A stretch of 64,000 nt of DNA. Origin: Petasospora fabianii. Its lineage: Eukaryota; Ascomycota; Saccharomycetes; Phaffomycetales; Wickerhamomycetaceae. The notes beneath the pieces are model-generated. The model saw only the letters and a program-made list of their open reading frames with translations, had not been told where the DNA came from and did no database searches. Shown here in pieces: positions 41,801 through 52,417 of this stretch. The DNA is taken from positions 310,001 through 374,000 of the forward strand of contig CP048720.1 of NCBI GenBank assembly GCA_022641835.1. Reading direction: 5' to 3'. Made by a program: the position numbers and the translations under genes. Each line of letters starts with the position of its first letter. Positions within the stretch are counted from its first letter, which is position 1.

Positions 41801-44800
41801 TCTGCTTAGACCATGAAAGGTCAGAAGCTGGAATCAAGATGTGGGATGCACTGAGCATACCTAGACCACCAAGCTCACGCGGAGTGTAGAACACTGCTGG
41901 TGGGAAACGAGTTGGCATCTTGGAGTTGAGACCAGCCTTGACACGATTCTGAACCTTAGTCTCACATTTGACCAACACATCGAGCAAAGCCTCAGTTGAG
42001 ACAGCAGCTTCTCTGAAGTATGTGAACAGAGACATCAAAGCAGTGTTCCACCTGCTGGCAATCTTGGTGAATGTGGTGGATCCGGAAGACATTAAGATCT
42101 GACGAATTCTGCTGTGGAACTTTTCAACCTCTTCCTCTGTAACTTGGAGGAACGCCTTAGCGGTACGCTGTTTGGTGTTGTTATCAACCAAGTCCCAAAC
42201 ACCCTCCGTGGAAGAAGTCACCTCATCCATTCTGGACTTTGGCAAGATTCTGATTTCGAATCCACACATAGTGAACAACAAATTTGGATTGTCTTTAGAG
42301 TAGACGGATGAAAGCGTCTCTTCCCACTCAATGTTTGCAAAAGCACGAGGAACACGACCCTGAATCTCCCAGAAAGCAGCTCTTCCCAAGTTGACATCGT
42401 GACGCATGAGCCTCATACGGGAGTCCCTTGGCCAGCAACGACGATTATTGTAACCGATGATGTTCTCGAAGTTTGGATCTGGGTTCTCAGACAGGAATGC
42501 CTGGATCAGGTCTTCAGCATCATCCTCTTCGAATCTGAAGAAAATGTGTATCTTATCAATGTAGCGGGAGTACAACCTGATAGGACTCGATGTCTCTTGC
42601 TCAATAGACTTAAACTGCAAAAACTCGTTTGGAGCGTTGGAGGGACCGGCAAGCTCGCTCGCTCTTTCAAGACCCAAGATTAGCAAGTCAAGAACAAGAC
42701 CGTAGTACTGGAACACAAACGAAGAGAATTGTAGACCCCTGATCATACCATACTTGTTGATGTGGCTCATGTCCTTGTAGGTCAAGCCAATGTTGTTTTT
42801 GGCTGTGATGTAGTCAGCAATGTTGGAGTCCATTACCAATCTCAGGAGGCGGTTCAAGACGGTGAACTCAATCTTCTCAGCCACCTTATTCAAGGTCGTC
42901 TGGAGCATGACATTACACTGACCCTTAGATGTGTCCCAGACCTGGTCCAAGTTGTTGATACCTTGGCACCACTTGTAGACAAGTAAAGGAGGGATTTCAG
43001 TGTCACTTGGCTTCACCCAGTTAGGGAAAAGTCCCCTTTTGTCGCCCTCATACCACAGATACTGATCTAAGTAGGCATCGGTGATCTTCTCGAGTGGATC
43101 AACCTCATAAACTGGCGATAACTGACGATACTGATCCATCAGCTCCAGTCCAACATCCTTGAATACACGCTGAGTCAGCAAAAACTTTTTGACACGACTC
43201 AAGCACTCATGTGGGTTATCATATGCTTGTTCAATCAAAGCCAGCTCTTCTCTCTGACTGGCATTCAGCCTTCCCTTAGCATTGTAGGAATCTTTCAGGT
43301 TCTCCAGAGCGAGAACCAAGAGTTTGGTATCATGTTTGTAAGTGAGAGGCGGGAAGGGAATAGGGGAGAAGTTTCTGCTCTCGAACCAGTTTGCCATCAT
43401 TTTGAAGATGGTGGTAGCCTCTTCAGCAGACATAGCTGGGCCATCTTTTTCGATGTTCTGTTGACGTTCCTGCTCGTTTTTGATCCAAAGTCTGGTGAGA
43501 CGTCCGAGATTCTTTCTGGCCACGGTCTTCTCAACACTGGTACCACGCATGATACGGTCTCTGTTGAGGTGAGCAGCTGATACCCAACCGTCAGCCTTCG
43601 CTTGAACATAACGCTCAATGATCTTCTGAATTGGTGCTGGAAGACCTGGTACCTTCCATGGAATATTAGCCTTCCAACATCTCCAAGCTTCACTGAGATG
43701 CTGAAGAACAGTTTTTGTTTTGTTCTGCTTGATTCCTTCAGGAATCATGTCCAAAATGTCCTTCAGAACCGAGGATCTCAACTCCAAGTCGTAATAGGCA
43801 TCAGTTCTCTGCTTGGTCACGGTCTTGGCAACCTCGTTAGAACGTCCTTCAAACTGACGGGCAAGCAAATTACCCAACCATCTCTCAAGAAGTGGGATGA
43901 TTCCTCTCAAAAAGAAAATCCAAACCCTCCAAGCAGGTTGCCAGAAACCACATCCTGGTCCCTTACCGATTTGCTGGTTGAACTTATGGTAAACGACGTG
44001 CTTGATATCCTTGCAGGCACGAATCTGGTGCATGACCTTGTACTTGTAGCGGTAAATACCTGTGAGTTGACCCAAGTGGTTGAGGATGTAATAAATACCG
44101 TCAGCCAACTGGAACGCATCAACACTACCAAGACGGTACTGTACCTGGGCATCAACAATGAGCTTGATAACCTTCATGATTTCCCTCATTAAGTGGAATG
44201 CGTTACCAAATCTGGACTTCTTTCTTTCCTTGGTGGTCAATGTCTTGGTTGGCTTGAGGTTGAAGTTATAATCAAGATGAAGGTAGGTAAGACCCTTTCT
44301 GTGAATAAGCAAGTTCAACATGTTGTGACCCTGACGACAGACCTGAAGACCAGCCTCAACCCAGTCGATAGTGGTCGTTTGGAAATACTTGGTATTCTTT
44401 AAACTCTTCATCAAGTTGACCTTTCTGTTGTTCGATGGGGCAACCTTGTGGAGCTCATTCAGGACATGCGTTTTTAGCAATTTCTGGTATGAGGTCTTTG
44501 TCTTGACTGGGAAGTCCCTGGAGGAACGCTGCAAGTACCAGCTCTTGACAAGAGCGACATCTTGAGCTCTCACCATGGACCCCGAGCGACGGTTGAATGG
44601 GTATGGAGCCCACCAAAGTTCGATCGCATCAGCAGAGTTAGCAAGCTCAACATCCTCATCAGCAAGGAAAGGCCTAACGCCTGGAAGTTTGAAGTCTTCG
44701 AGGTCTTCACCATCCTCTCCAAAGAGATCACCCTCTGTATCGGTCTTGGTGTTCTGGACACTTCTTGGAGAAATTGGGTTGAGCTCAGGATCAAAGTGGA

Positions 44801-45974
44801 ATGCAGGAAGATCTGGGTCGTCTCTTTGAATGAAGCAGTGGACAGGATCGGCGTACCATGAGATCTCAACGGATCTTGGAAGGGAGTTGTAAAGCTGTGG
44901 GTATGCGACCTTGTACTCAGTTCTGATTGGAACCCTAAAAATGATGCGGTCGATGGAGTTGAACTCGTTGAAATCCTCTTCTTGGATATCTGGGTAGAGT
45001 GGTTCGAATTTTGGACCACCCCGCAGAGCATTATTGAGAGCTTTGGCGGTGAAAAATGACTTTTTGTCAAAAAGGTAGTAGTAGTTTTTGTTCTGCTCAG
45101 AGAGGAGTGAGGTTGCCAGTCTGTGAAGATTGGTCATGATAGGAAGTGTCAAATTCCACTTTCTGTATGATTCACCGTTAACAAATTCAAGCTCATCCAC
45201 GAGGGGCCTTGGGTCATAGAACCAGTCGATGACTTGCTCATCATCAACTTCATCGAGGTCAAGCTGAATGGCATCGAGTGGCTCAATGTCTTGGAGGTTC
45301 TCAGACCAGTTAAGAGGAGGTTCTTCATCATCAAATGGTGGGAATCTCATTCTTTTGAACAACTTTCTATCCCTCTTCTCCCTTCTCATCGCAATCCACA
45401 TCGTAGCCCATTGTGCTGTGTAGACCGGTTCAATCACTCTCGGGATCTCATTAACGAAAGTTATAGCACCAGTGATGTGGTAAAGAACCTTGACCTCCTT
45501 AGCTTGTTCCCATGGTTGAGGCATATTCTCCAGAAGCTTCAGGGCAGCATGAGGCATGAACTTGAGTGATCCCAGGTAGGATCTTTTATCTGCGGCAAAC
45601 TTGCGTGATGACATTTCTGCATGATCGTTGATGATCTTTCGTAGATGTTCTGGAGGCATGTCGACCTTTTGAGCATGTACAAAACCGCCAACGTTAGATC
45701 GTAGTTCAGTATACCTCTTCTTTTGAAGCTGTAACCATTTACGTTTTTTCATCTCTAGCTCGCTCTTGTCAAATCTTGATGAAGAGGACGTGGGTGGTGG
45801 AGGCGGTATGGATCCTGACGGAGGAGGAGGAGGTGGCGGTGGTGGCGCAAACCCATTCGATGAGGGAGGTGGAGGTGGAGGTGGAAGTCCAAACCCACTA
45901 CCATTTGATGGAGGAGGGGGAGGAGGTGGCAGCTGTTGCCAGCCGGGAGGGGGAGGTGGTGGGAGGCCACTCAT
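38850..45974 (-). CDS. PRP8: PRP8, U5 snRNP core spliceosome protein
   Basis: 2,374 aa in one exon (2,413 in S. cerevisiae). Scaffold of the spliceosome's catalytic centre. Residues 1-65 are a proline-rich tail with runs of P. After it come the N-terminal domain ([12 protein letters not shown]...), the reverse-transcriptase-like and linker domains, the endonuclease-like domain, the RNase H-like domain and the C-terminal Jab1/MPN domain (about 2130-2370; [27 protein letters not shown]), which regulates Brr2. No intein interrupts the gene although Prp8 inteins are common in fungi. Start ATG 45974, first Met of the frame. The introns found here (TACTAAC branch) are the substrates of this machine. 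Confidence 0.98.
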   Translation of the reverse strand: MSGLPPPPPPGWQQLPPPPPPPSNGSGFGLPPPPPPPSSNGFAPPPPPPPPPSGSIPPPPPTSSSSRFDKSELEMKKRKWLQLQKKRYTELRSNVGGFVHAQKVDMPPEHLRKIINDHAEMSSRKFAADKRSYLGSLKFMPHAALKLLENMPQPWEQAKEVKVLYHITGAITFVNEIPRVIEPVYTAQWATMWIAMRREKRDRKLFKRMRFPPFDDEEPPLNWSENLQDIEPLDAIQLDLDEVDDEQVIDWFYDPRPLVDELEFVNGESYRKWNLTLPIMTNLHRLATSLLSEQNKNYYYLFDKKSFFTAKALNNALRGGPKFEPLYPDIQEEDFNEFNSIDRIIFRVPIRTEYKVAYPQLYNSLPRSVEISWYADPVHCFIQRDDPDLPAFHFDPELNPISPRSVQNTKTDTEGDLFGEDGEDLEDFKLPGVRPFLADEDVELANSADAIELWWAPYPFNRRSGSMVRAQDVALVKSWYLQRSSRDFPVKTKTSYQKLLKTHVLNELHKVAPSNNRKVNLMKSLKNTKYFQTTTIDWVEAGLQVCRQGHNMLNLLIHRKGLTYLHLDYNFNLKPTKTLTTKERKKSRFGNAFHLMREIMKVIKLIVDAQVQYRLGSVDAFQLADGIYYILNHLGQLTGIYRYKYKVMHQIRACKDIKHVVYHKFNQQIGKGPGCGFWQPAWRVWIFFLRGIIPLLERWLGNLLARQFEGRSNEVAKTVTKQRTDAYYDLELRSSVLKDILDMIPEGIKQNKTKTVLQHLSEAWRCWKANIPWKVPGLPAPIQKIIERYVQAKADGWVSAAHLNRDRIMRGTSVEKTVARKNLGRLTRLWIKNEQERQQNIEKDGPAMSAEEATTIFKMMANWFESRNFSPIPFPPLTYKHDTKLLVLALENLKDSYNAKGRLNASQREELALIEQAYDNPHECLSRVKKFLLTQRVFKDVGLELMDQYRQLSPVYEVDPLEKITDAYLDQYLWYEGDKRGLFPNWVKPSDTEIPPLLVYKWCQGINNLDQVWDTSKGQCNVMLQTTLNKVAEKIEFTVLNRLLRLVMDSNIADYITAKNNIGLTYKDMSHINKYGMIRGLQFSSFVFQYYGLVLDLLILGLERASELAGPSNAPNEFLQFKSIEQETSSPIRLYSRYIDKIHIFFRFEEDDAEDLIQAFLSENPDPNFENIIGYNNRRCWPRDSRMRLMRHDVNLGRAAFWEIQGRVPRAFANIEWEETLSSVYSKDNPNLLFTMCGFEIRILPKSRMDEVTSSTEGVWDLVDNNTKQRTAKAFLQVTEEEVEKFHSRIRQILMSSGSTTFTKIASRWNTALMSLFTYFREAAVSTEALLDVLVKCETKVQNRVKAGLNSKMPTRFPPAVFYTPRELGGLGMLSASHILIPASDLSWSKQTDTGITHFRSGMTLAEEKMIPTIFRYITSWENEFLDSQRVWADYATKRQEALQENRRLAFEELEGSWDRGIPRISTLFQKDRHTLAYDKGHRIRREFKQYSLNRFNPFWWTSNHHDGKLWNLNAYRTDVIQALGGVETILEHTLFKATGFDSWEGLFWEKASGFEDSLKFKKLTNAQRSGLSQIPNRRFTLWWSPTINRANVYVGFLVQLDLTGIFLHGKIPTLKISLIQIFRAHLWQKIHEGIVIDLCQALDKEMDVLQIENVQKEAIHPRKSYKMNSSTADITLDGTFKWGCSAPSLLHDTNDNMTATYSDKYWIDVQLRYGDYDSHDISRYVRAKFLDYTSDDLYPSPTGALVGIDLAYNMYDAYGTWFPGFKPLMQNAMKRIMKANPSLYVLRERICKGLQLYQARPQQAFLNSNNYAELFGNEMQLFIDDTNVYRVTVHRTVEGNLSTRPINGAIFILNPKTGQLFLKVIHTSVWAGQKRLSQLAKWKTAEEVAALVRSLPREEQPKQLIVTRRAMLDPLEVHMLDFPNISIRPSELRLPFAAALKIDKLHDVVLKATEPQMVLFNLYDDWLKSISSFTAFSRVVLLLRALSVNPERAKLILHPDSSVVTEDHHIWPSFTDDQWVDIEVQLRDLILNDYGKKHNINVASLTQAEIRDLILGQDIKAPSAERQEIAEIDGQNDEALTGLKVKTRNAQGEEIIAHVSSNYEQQSFSSKTEWRKLAISASLLHMRTKNVYVNTDPDDMDENKVTYIMPNNVLKKFIQISDTRTQIGGYVFGSSPADNDKVMEVKTIVIPPQMGTLNHVQLAKLCDSEWTEGLKLIGWIHTQAQEYNYMSAADVTTHAKLFDDNDTSLVDFAVSLTTGSVSLSVFTLNEDGYKWGRQNQNLDIAPEGFKMDYGEAGQMILTNNIMGNFLVPGTGVWNYTFMGTRFNADLEYDLKIDVPLEFYHELHRPSHFISFNDLEATGSLEAEQEDVFA

Positions 45975-46366
45975 CTGGTCCAGATGTGCTCTTCGAGATG
46001 ATCAATCAAGACGATCCGGATACAAATGTGGGCGTATTTGGCCAGAATGGAACTGGAGAAGATAGAGAATCCAGATATGTAGTTTCGTCAGCTCTCAATG
46101 AGCGAGGTTGGCTTGAATGTTATAGTGTTCTAGCGAGATGGATGTACTATCTGTTTTGTTTTGCATTTGGTAAAGACCGGAAAAATTCGAATTCGCGCGA
46201 TCCTTATAACACCCGGACACCGCAAGATAACACGCTCCAAATCACCTCCATGGCCGATCTTCTTCCTGGTCACCACTACTTAAGCGCAATGAAAGTGAGC
46301 ACAGTGACTAGATATTTCATTAACTGAGCGTGAACTATTCATTATGAAGTATGACAAATAGTGGGC
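45975..46366 (-). other. PRP8 upstream / CDC23 downstream spacer
   Basis: 392 bp between two minus-strand genes. A plus-strand open frame here is an extension of the PRP8 shadow frame. No gene seen. Confidence 0.5.
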
Positions 46367-48088
46367 TTAGATATTGAGCCTATTTCTAGCTTCTCTGGCA
46401 ATGGACCTGGCCTCCTCAAGTTCCTGACTTGTTCCATGATTCAAGTCCACTGCGTAAGTGTAGGCGTTCGACCAGTTCCGTTCCTCCATCTCATACTTAG
46501 CCAACCATAACCTGGCTCTCGAGGTCTCATCACAAGTGACACCGGCCATAATTTCCTCACTGTAGCAGGCTTTCATGTGTTCATACACCTTCGGGATATC
46601 ATTAAGCTCCTCATATAACAGAGCCAACTTGTAATGGATCACTACATCACCCTGATCACTTAGCTGCAAAGCCCTCTTATAACATTTCACAGCATCCTTC
46701 AACTTCTCCAACTTCTGGTAGCAGTCACCAAGTGCCTGCCAGATACGTTTATCAAGCGGCTTCAACGAGCATGCCCTCTGGTAGTAGTAAAGTGAATAGA
46801 CATGCATATCCAACACTTCATACGCCTGACCTAGACCATACCAGGCTTTAAAGTCCTTGTTATTAGTGTCAACAGCCCTTCTATAGCTCTCAATAGCAGC
46901 ATGCGAGTTCTTTAATTCCACAAACTCATGACCCATCAATGTCCATGCAGAGAGACAGTTTCTGTTTAAAGTCAAGGCTCGACGGTAGTACATGATAGCC
47001 TTCTCGTGCTCAAATTTCAGAGAGTAGTAGTTGGCAATGATGCAACATGTCTCTGGCCTGAATTTGTCGATGGCACATGCAAGCTGGGCAAGGTAGGAGA
47101 GCTTCGACTTCTTTTCCATAACGTAAAGAATGTTTGAGTAGGTGTCTAGGTCGTCAAGTCGAAGTGGGTCCTGAACCAATATCTCATCAAACAGGTTCTC
47201 TGCATCTTGGTATTCGAGAGCATGGTACGATATGAGTGCTTTCTGGGTTTTGAGGAATGCAAATGATGGAAATATCGTGAGAAGTTCATCAAGCTGGAGG
47301 TAGAGTTCTTCAAATTGCTGGAAAAACTCCTGATTCACCACAACACGGGCGATCTTGACCATTGTCTTCGCTGGAAAGTCTGCAAGATGTTCTGAGATGT
47401 CGTCGAGTACACTGTGTGCTTCATCGAGTTTGTTCAAAGCTGAGAGTAACTCACTCCAACAGCTCCAATTATAGGGGTACAACTTCAAACTTTGGGTCAA
47501 CGCCACAATACCAGCATCTGTGCACTTTTGTTTCAACAAAATCAGGCCATGCAAATAGTGCAACATCGGATTGACATCTTTGGGTTTCTTATGCTCAAAC
47601 TCTGCTTGTAACTCTTTGAGAATCAGAGGAGTATTGGTATTGGGCGTTGTGCCAGAGTCATTCTGGCCCAAGACACCTTCCATCTCTTCCTCCTTCTTCT
47701 TCTCACCACTAAGATAAAGGGAATAAAGTCTCAAGAACTTCCCCATCCCTGATTGTGCCCTCTTTAAGACATGCGCGGCACGATCGAACTCCTTGCAGTC
47801 GTAGTAAGTCTTTGCGAGAGTGAGCCTGTCCTTCTCCTTTGGTGACAAAAACTGGAGTGCAATAAGTTGTGGGTCATCTGGTGTTTCAGACGAGGATGAT
47901 TCATCCACATCTTCGTCTTCACAGTCCTCTGAATCTGAGTTGGCAGCCGGATCGGTGATGACATGCTTGAGGCCACTGAGCGCCTCAGCTGCCCACTTGG
48001 CGCCATTGTAAAGACCAAGCTGAGAAAGCACAAGCGTGGCCCCACGAAGACGGCTTTCAAGGAGATGGATGTTGGGATCACTAGCCAT
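46367..48088 (-). CDS. CDC23: CDC23, anaphase-promoting complex TPR subunit (APC8)
   Basis: 573 aa from ATG 48088 (MASDPNIHLL); in-frame codons upstream are not ATG. A TPR subunit of the APC/C, the E3 ligase for securin and cyclins. N-terminal block (LESRLRGATLVLSQLGLYNGAKWAAEAL), an acidic insert (about 50-75), then at least eight TPR-like units, e.g. YNWSCWSELLSALNKLDEA, AIMYYRRALTLNRNCLSAWT, LMGHEFVELKNSHAAIESYR, AVDTNNKDFKAWYGLGQAYE and LDMHVYSLYYYQRA, which are the best-conserved Cdc23/Apc8 segments. It shares a 190-bp divergent promoter with the coiled-coil gene at 48279. Confidence 0.93.
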   Translation of the reverse strand: MASDPNIHLLESRLRGATLVLSQLGLYNGAKWAAEALSGLKHVITDPAANSDSEDCEDEDVDESSSSETPDDPQLIALQFLSPKEKDRLTLAKTYYDCKEFDRAAHVLKRAQSGMGKFLRLYSLYLSGEKKKEEEMEGVLGQNDSGTTPNTNTPLILKELQAEFEHKKPKDVNPMLHYLHGLILLKQKCTDAGIVALTQSLKLYPYNWSCWSELLSALNKLDEAHSVLDDISEHLADFPAKTMVKIARVVVNQEFFQQFEELYLQLDELLTIFPSFAFLKTQKALISYHALEYQDAENLFDEILVQDPLRLDDLDTYSNILYVMEKKSKLSYLAQLACAIDKFRPETCCIIANYYSLKFEHEKAIMYYRRALTLNRNCLSAWTLMGHEFVELKNSHAAIESYRRAVDTNNKDFKAWYGLGQAYEVLDMHVYSLYYYQRACSLKPLDKRIWQALGDCYQKLEKLKDAVKCYKRALQLSDQGDVVIHYKLALLYEELNDIPKVYEHMKACYSEEIMAGVTCDETSRARLWLAKYEMEERNWSNAYTYAVDLNHGTSQELEEARSIAREARNRLNI

Positions 48089-48278
48089 TCTTTTGTTATA
48101 ATTGACCAAGTAAATTATTGCAAGAGGCCTGTGTTGGTTTGTTTACGTTTCGAGATATGAGCTTCTTGCGCGCGCGAAATCTTTTGGGCAAGTACGAGAT
48201 TAACCCTAGCGAGGTTAAGACATCATCATCTGCTAGAAGGTCATTTCTTGCATATTATACTCATACACCCCAACCGCA

Positions 48279-48944
48279 ATGTCATTATACGGACTTGTCA
48301 CAGAGAATCCCACACCCGAGTCTATCACGAATATCTTGCAGGAAATAAGTTCTCTTTTCGATACTTCAATCGACTTGGCCGTCAAGAGCACAGACCTCGA
48401 GACAGAGTTGTACACGCTTGACCCAGAAGACCCATCAGCTAGGGACAGATACAAACAACTACTAGCAGAATTGAAAGAACAGCTCGTGCCGCTCTCGAAA
48501 GAATCAGCAAAGCTCAACGAGCTTGAAAAGAAACTCCATCAGTCGCACAGACTCGCTATTAAAGAACTGAAAGACTTGAACCTCACATCCTTTGAGCAGA
48601 CGAACAAAACTGCAGAGTTCTTGTTTGACGAAGACATGCGTAGTGCTGAAATTGAGAAGCTAGTTGACGAACAGGGTGTCCTCAAGCCAATTGAGCTTGA
48701 TGAAGGTGAGGTTATCGATATGACCTTGTCCAAGGATGAGATGATGAAAATTCTTACTTTGGAGAGTAACAAGCGTGGTATGGCGACGCTGAAAAACGAA
48801 TACCTGCTGCTCCCAAAGATGCAGGCTCTGAAAGCCAAATACGAAGCATTGGCTCGCCAGGAGAAAGAGCTGAAAGAGTTCTTGTTTGATGGCGTTTCAT
48901 CCATGAACACGAAGGTACAAGCTACAAAGAGAACACTACAATAG
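48279..48944 (+). CDS. Coiled-coil protein of unknown function
   Basis: 221 aa, start ATG 48279. I do not recognise the family. The sequence is mostly charged helix with predicted coiled coils at about 55-100 (ELKEQLVPLSKESAKLNELEKKL) and 180-215, separated by an acidic middle (PIELDEGEVIDMTLSKDEMM). There is no membrane segment and no signal peptide. Size and make-up resemble small structural subunits of kinetochore or tethering complexes, but that is only a guess. It is divergent from CDC23 with 190 bp between starts. The frame is intact and its codon use looks like that of its neighbours, so it is probably real. Confidence 0.7.
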   Translation: MSLYGLVTENPTPESITNILQEISSLFDTSIDLAVKSTDLETELYTLDPEDPSARDRYKQLLAELKEQLVPLSKESAKLNELEKKLHQSHRLAIKELKDLNLTSFEQTNKTAEFLFDEDMRSAEIEKLVDEQGVLKPIELDEGEVIDMTLSKDEMMKILTLESNKRGMATLKNEYLLLPKMQALKAKYEALARQEKELKEFLFDGVSSMNTKVQATKRTLQ

Positions 48945-49296
48945 GCTGTACCAATAGGTGAATTTACCAGCATTTTAATGATTGAATGTCACTTCTAAAT
49001 GATAAACTGTGATCTGTGTCAATCTCGTAGAGCTCCCTCGCCATAACTACCTTAGTTTTGCGAGTTTGTTCAAGAATCGTTAAATAACCTTGGAGCCATT
49101 ACAGAGTGTGCAACACAGCGATTAAAGAGTGAAGCGCCGTGTCATCTAGAGTTTATTACGTGGTTAATTGGGCCACTTAAGGAGCAACTACCAATGTAAT
49201 AAGTAGTGTGTTTGTGTGTGTGAATATGAGTAATTGTGATGGAATGAAATCCTTCAAAGTGTTCATAGGGCAATGATATTTCATTCAAATTCGTCA
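48945..49296. other. Convergent spacer coiled-coil gene / MPC2-like gene
   Basis: 352 bp with a GT-rich stretch at about 49207-49222. It should hold both 3' ends. No gene seen. Confidence 0.5.
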
Positions 49297-50054
49297 TTAA
49301 GCAGAAGTCACAGTGTCCTTGGCAGCTTCAACAGCTTGTGCAGGAGTGTCCTTCTTACCGTTAAGTATGTAATCGATAACCTGTGAGGCAGAATCACCCT
49401 CCTTAAGTCTGTAATTAGTCACTCTGGCAAGTTGGTAACCGGCGGTGAGGGCAAGGAAGAAGTTCACAGAGGCAAGAAGATAGTTCTTTGGTGTGATAAC
49501 GAATGACCATCTTGTCCAGACGACACCGGTAGCGAGAAGGGAAAGACTCTGAGTTCCAGAAACCTTCTCAACTGGTCTAAAAGTGTCATTGATTCCAGCA
49601 AGGACGAGGGACCATTTGAGGACTGGAGCCTATTCGTAAACTTGTTAGTATTTCAGATCCAGGGGCATGATTTTGGGACGAGACTCAGGGGTATCAGCCG
49701 TTGCGGGGGTGAGTCCGTGGTGGGCTCATATATGCATTGGTGTCATCACCAGTTGCGAGGTGAGGTAGGGAAGCATCGGGCTGTGGCTGAAACGCACACA
49801 CCAACACCACACAAGAAATTCCGGGGAAACAAAGATGGGATCGGATATCACGACAAATTCATGATAGGTAATCGCTGTGTGGAATATGGATTCCTGCAAA
49901 TGTGGCTGGGACGGTGTACACCACGCGACGATACCTGAGATTCTTTCATCGGAAGCAAGGACAAACGAGTAGAACTTACCCAGAAGTGGACGGTCTTAGG
50001 GCCGGTAGGAGAGTTGAGGAATCTCTTGAAACCAGAGGCGGCGGCACCAGACAT
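49297..50054 (-). CDS. MPC2: Mitochondrial pyruvate carrier subunit (MPC2/MPC3-like), 2 exons
   Basis: Inner mitochondrial membrane subunit that pairs with Mpc1 to import pyruvate. Exon 1 (50054-49980) encodes MSGAAASGFKRFLNSPTGPK and TVHFW; exon 2 (49629-49297) continues APVLKWSLVLAGINDTFRPV and WTRWSFVITPKNYLLASVN, giving 135 aa. The 350-nt intron has donor GTAAGT, branch TACTAAC and acceptor AATAG, phase 0 after TGG. GPKTVHFWAP and the KWSLVLAGI...R.VEK block match S. cerevisiae Mpc2/Mpc3, not Mpc1. Exon 2 has no ATG of its own at the right place, so the splice is needed. Confidence 0.95.
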
Positions 50055-50734
50055 TGTTGCTTGTTGTGGTGAGAGGGACTGGCAGGAGCGTGAGGAAGAG
50101 GATGCTATTTTGTTCTGCACTCCATCAAAGTCTATGGAGACGCTTGGTCCGGACTGCGCGCTCGATGGGAGTGGGTTGTGCGGCCCTTGGAGTTGTGGGG
50201 GCGTAGACTTCCGCATTGGGTATCTTCATTTTAAATCAGTACTAATATTGAGAAAGGCACCTTGCTTAGTCAGTAAAGGGGAAGCTTAGCGTGGCCTTAC
50301 CGTGTACTACTCGCCTCGAGCCAAAATTTCGCGCGTCGACGCGTTAGAATCAACACAACGGCCAACTATAACCATCATCCTTAGTGTCTCTCCGTTTGTG
50401 TTTCTCTTACTCAACGTCTATTGCATAATCCGGAGTATCACATCTCCCACAAAGACCTGCCCTAGCATAACAGAGCTGCCTGTGAATTACCAACCCTTCA
50501 AAGGTTCCTCGGTATTAACTGGCGTTGTTCAGCCCCTATCTGACCACTGTCAACACTCATTGAGACATCTCGTGTGTACTGTTGAGCATTCAGCTTTACC
50601 GTCGACTGATTAACATCCGAAAGAGGAGGGAGATTTTTGATTCTCATACCGTCAACAAGTGGCAAGCCCGCGGACTCTACCTCTCCTTGGATAGTTTCAC
50701 ATATTACCTCACATTGCATTCATCATATCCCAGC
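50055..50734. other. Divergent promoter MPC2-like / LCB1
   Basis: 680 bp between two divergent starts. In-frame sequence before the LCB1 ATG (50582-50734) is open but has no ATG and no family similarity. No other gene seen. Confidence 0.5.
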
Positions 50735-52417
50735 ATGTCATCCACGAACGTCACTATTCATGACATTCTCGCTACCGTGGGTGCCACGATTGAGACTGCC
50801 CTCCATCATACTGTTCCATACGTGGAAGCCGTCCCAGGTGGTCCAATTGTCGTCCGTTACATCCGCTCTTCACACAGGGATGATCCGGTGAGAACAATAC
50901 TTGAGCTTGCCTTGCTCGTGTTCGCCATTAGATACTTCACCACTTCCAGAAGCTCAGTTAAGAAGAAAGACTTCGTTAAGCTCAGCGAGCGCGAGATTGA
51001 TGATCTCGTTGATGACTGGGAGCCAGAACCACTCGTGGTAGCAGTTGACGAGAAGGAGCAATGGAAGCTTGATGCACTCCGTACCGTTGAAGGTGCTGTT
51101 GCATCTCACATCAAGCTCGAAGGTGATGAGTCTACACTCATTAATGCAGCTTCACTTAACTTTTTAGATTTGGGTTTAGACAAACAGATGATCACTAACT
51201 CCAAAGAGACTATCAGAAACACCGGTGTTGGTGCCTGTGGACCACCAAACTTTTACGGTAATCAAGATATCCATGTTAAACTTGAGAATGATCTTGCAAA
51301 GTTCTTTGGTGCCGAAGGTGCCGTGCTCTATGGCCAAGACTTTACTACTGCTGGTTCTGTGCTGCCATCCTTCCTCAAGAGAGGTGACTACATTGTTTGT
51401 GACTCAAGTTGTAACTTGGCCATTCAGAAGGCTTTGAGTTTGACCAGATCTAATGTCTTCTGGTTCAAGCACAATGACTATGAGGACTTAGAGAAAATCT
51501 TGAAGGACCTCAAGAAGGAATATTTCAAGAATGAGAAGCCAATTTCCAGAAAGTTCATCATCACAGAGGGGTTGTTTGCCACTGTTGGTGACTCCCCAGA
51601 TTTGTCCAAGCTGGTTGAGCTCAAGGAGAAATACAAATTTAGACTCTTCATCGATGAAACTCTCTCGGCGGGTGTGCTAGGTAAGACCGGCCGTGGTCTT
51701 GCTGAGATGTACAACATCCCACGTTCCAAAATTGATATCACCATCTGCTCGATGGCCAATGCTTTCTGCTCTTCGGGTGCGTTCTGTGTTGGTGACAGCG
51801 TCATGACCTACCACCAGAGAATTGGCTCTCTTGCATACTGTTTCTCCGCTTCACTGCCGCCATATACTGCTCGTGCCACCTCCACTGCCCTTGATATTAT
51901 TGACCAACAGATTGATCCTAAGACCGGAGAGTCTAAGATTGTCAAGACACTTCGTTCTAAATCTGCACTCTTGCACAAGCTTTTCACATCAGACAAGACA
52001 TTGGCCAAGCTTGTCAAGATCACATCCACACCAGAGTCAGCCATCTTGCACATGTTCATTGCCCCAGAGCTGAGAGAGAAACTTGGCTTGCCATTAGCCT
52101 ACACTGGTTCAGGTTCTGAGATGGAGCTTCGTAACAGAAAGGGTGTCAGTGACAAGCTCATTGATTCTCTCAATAATGAGGAGTACCTCCTTCAAGAAAT
52201 AATCTATGGTGCCCAGGAGCACGGCGTGGTCATTGCTAGATCTACTTACACGTGGTCTCAAGAGATTGCCCCATTGATCCCAGGTTTGAAGATCAGCGTG
52301 AATGCTGGCTTGACGGATAAGGATGTTGAGAAGGTCCACAAGGTTGTTTCTAAAGAGATTGTCAAATCTTTGAAAGGATTGACGGCTAAGAAGCTCGAAT
52401 CAATTGTGGCGATCTAA
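50735..52417 (+). CDS. LCB1: LCB1, serine palmitoyltransferase subunit 1
   Basis: 560 aa (558 in S. cerevisiae). With Lcb2 it condenses serine and palmitoyl-CoA, the first step of sphingolipid synthesis at the ER. Start ATG 50735 (MSSTNVTIHDIL). One membrane segment lies at about 51-68 (PVRTILELALLVFAIRYF). The PLP-aminotransferase-like fold is present: GACGPPNFYGNQDIHVKLE, AVLYGQDF, RKFIITEGLF, FRLFIDETLSAGVLGKTGRG and CFSASLPPY. The PLP-binding lysine is missing, as expected for Lcb1: the segment around DITICSMANAFCSSGAFCVG has no Lys. Confidence 0.96.
   Translation: MSSTNVTIHDILATVGATIETALHHTVPYVEAVPGGPIVVRYIRSSHRDDPVRTILELALLVFAIRYFTTSRSSVKKKDFVKLSEREIDDLVDDWEPEPLVVAVDEKEQWKLDALRTVEGAVASHIKLEGDESTLINAASLNFLDLGLDKQMITNSKETIRNTGVGACGPPNFYGNQDIHVKLENDLAKFFGAEGAVLYGQDFTTAGSVLPSFLKRGDYIVCDSSCNLAIQKALSLTRSNVFWFKHNDYEDLEKILKDLKKEYFKNEKPISRKFIITEGLFATVGDSPDLSKLVELKEKYKFRLFIDETLSAGVLGKTGRGLAEMYNIPRSKIDITICSMANAFCSSGAFCVGDSVMTYHQRIGSLAYCFSASLPPYTARATSTALDIIDQQIDPKTGESKIVKTLRSKSALLHKLFTSDKTLAKLVKITSTPESAILHMFIAPELREKLGLPLAYTGSGSEMELRNRKGVSDKLIDSLNNEEYLLQEIIYGAQEHGVVIARSTYTWSQEIAPLIPGLKISVNAGLTDKDVEKVHKVVSKEIVKSLKGLTAKKLESIVAI

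Noticed and set aside
38850-45974. Prp8 intein
   Set aside because: The Prp8 frame is continuous at normal length, with no Hint-domain motifs.
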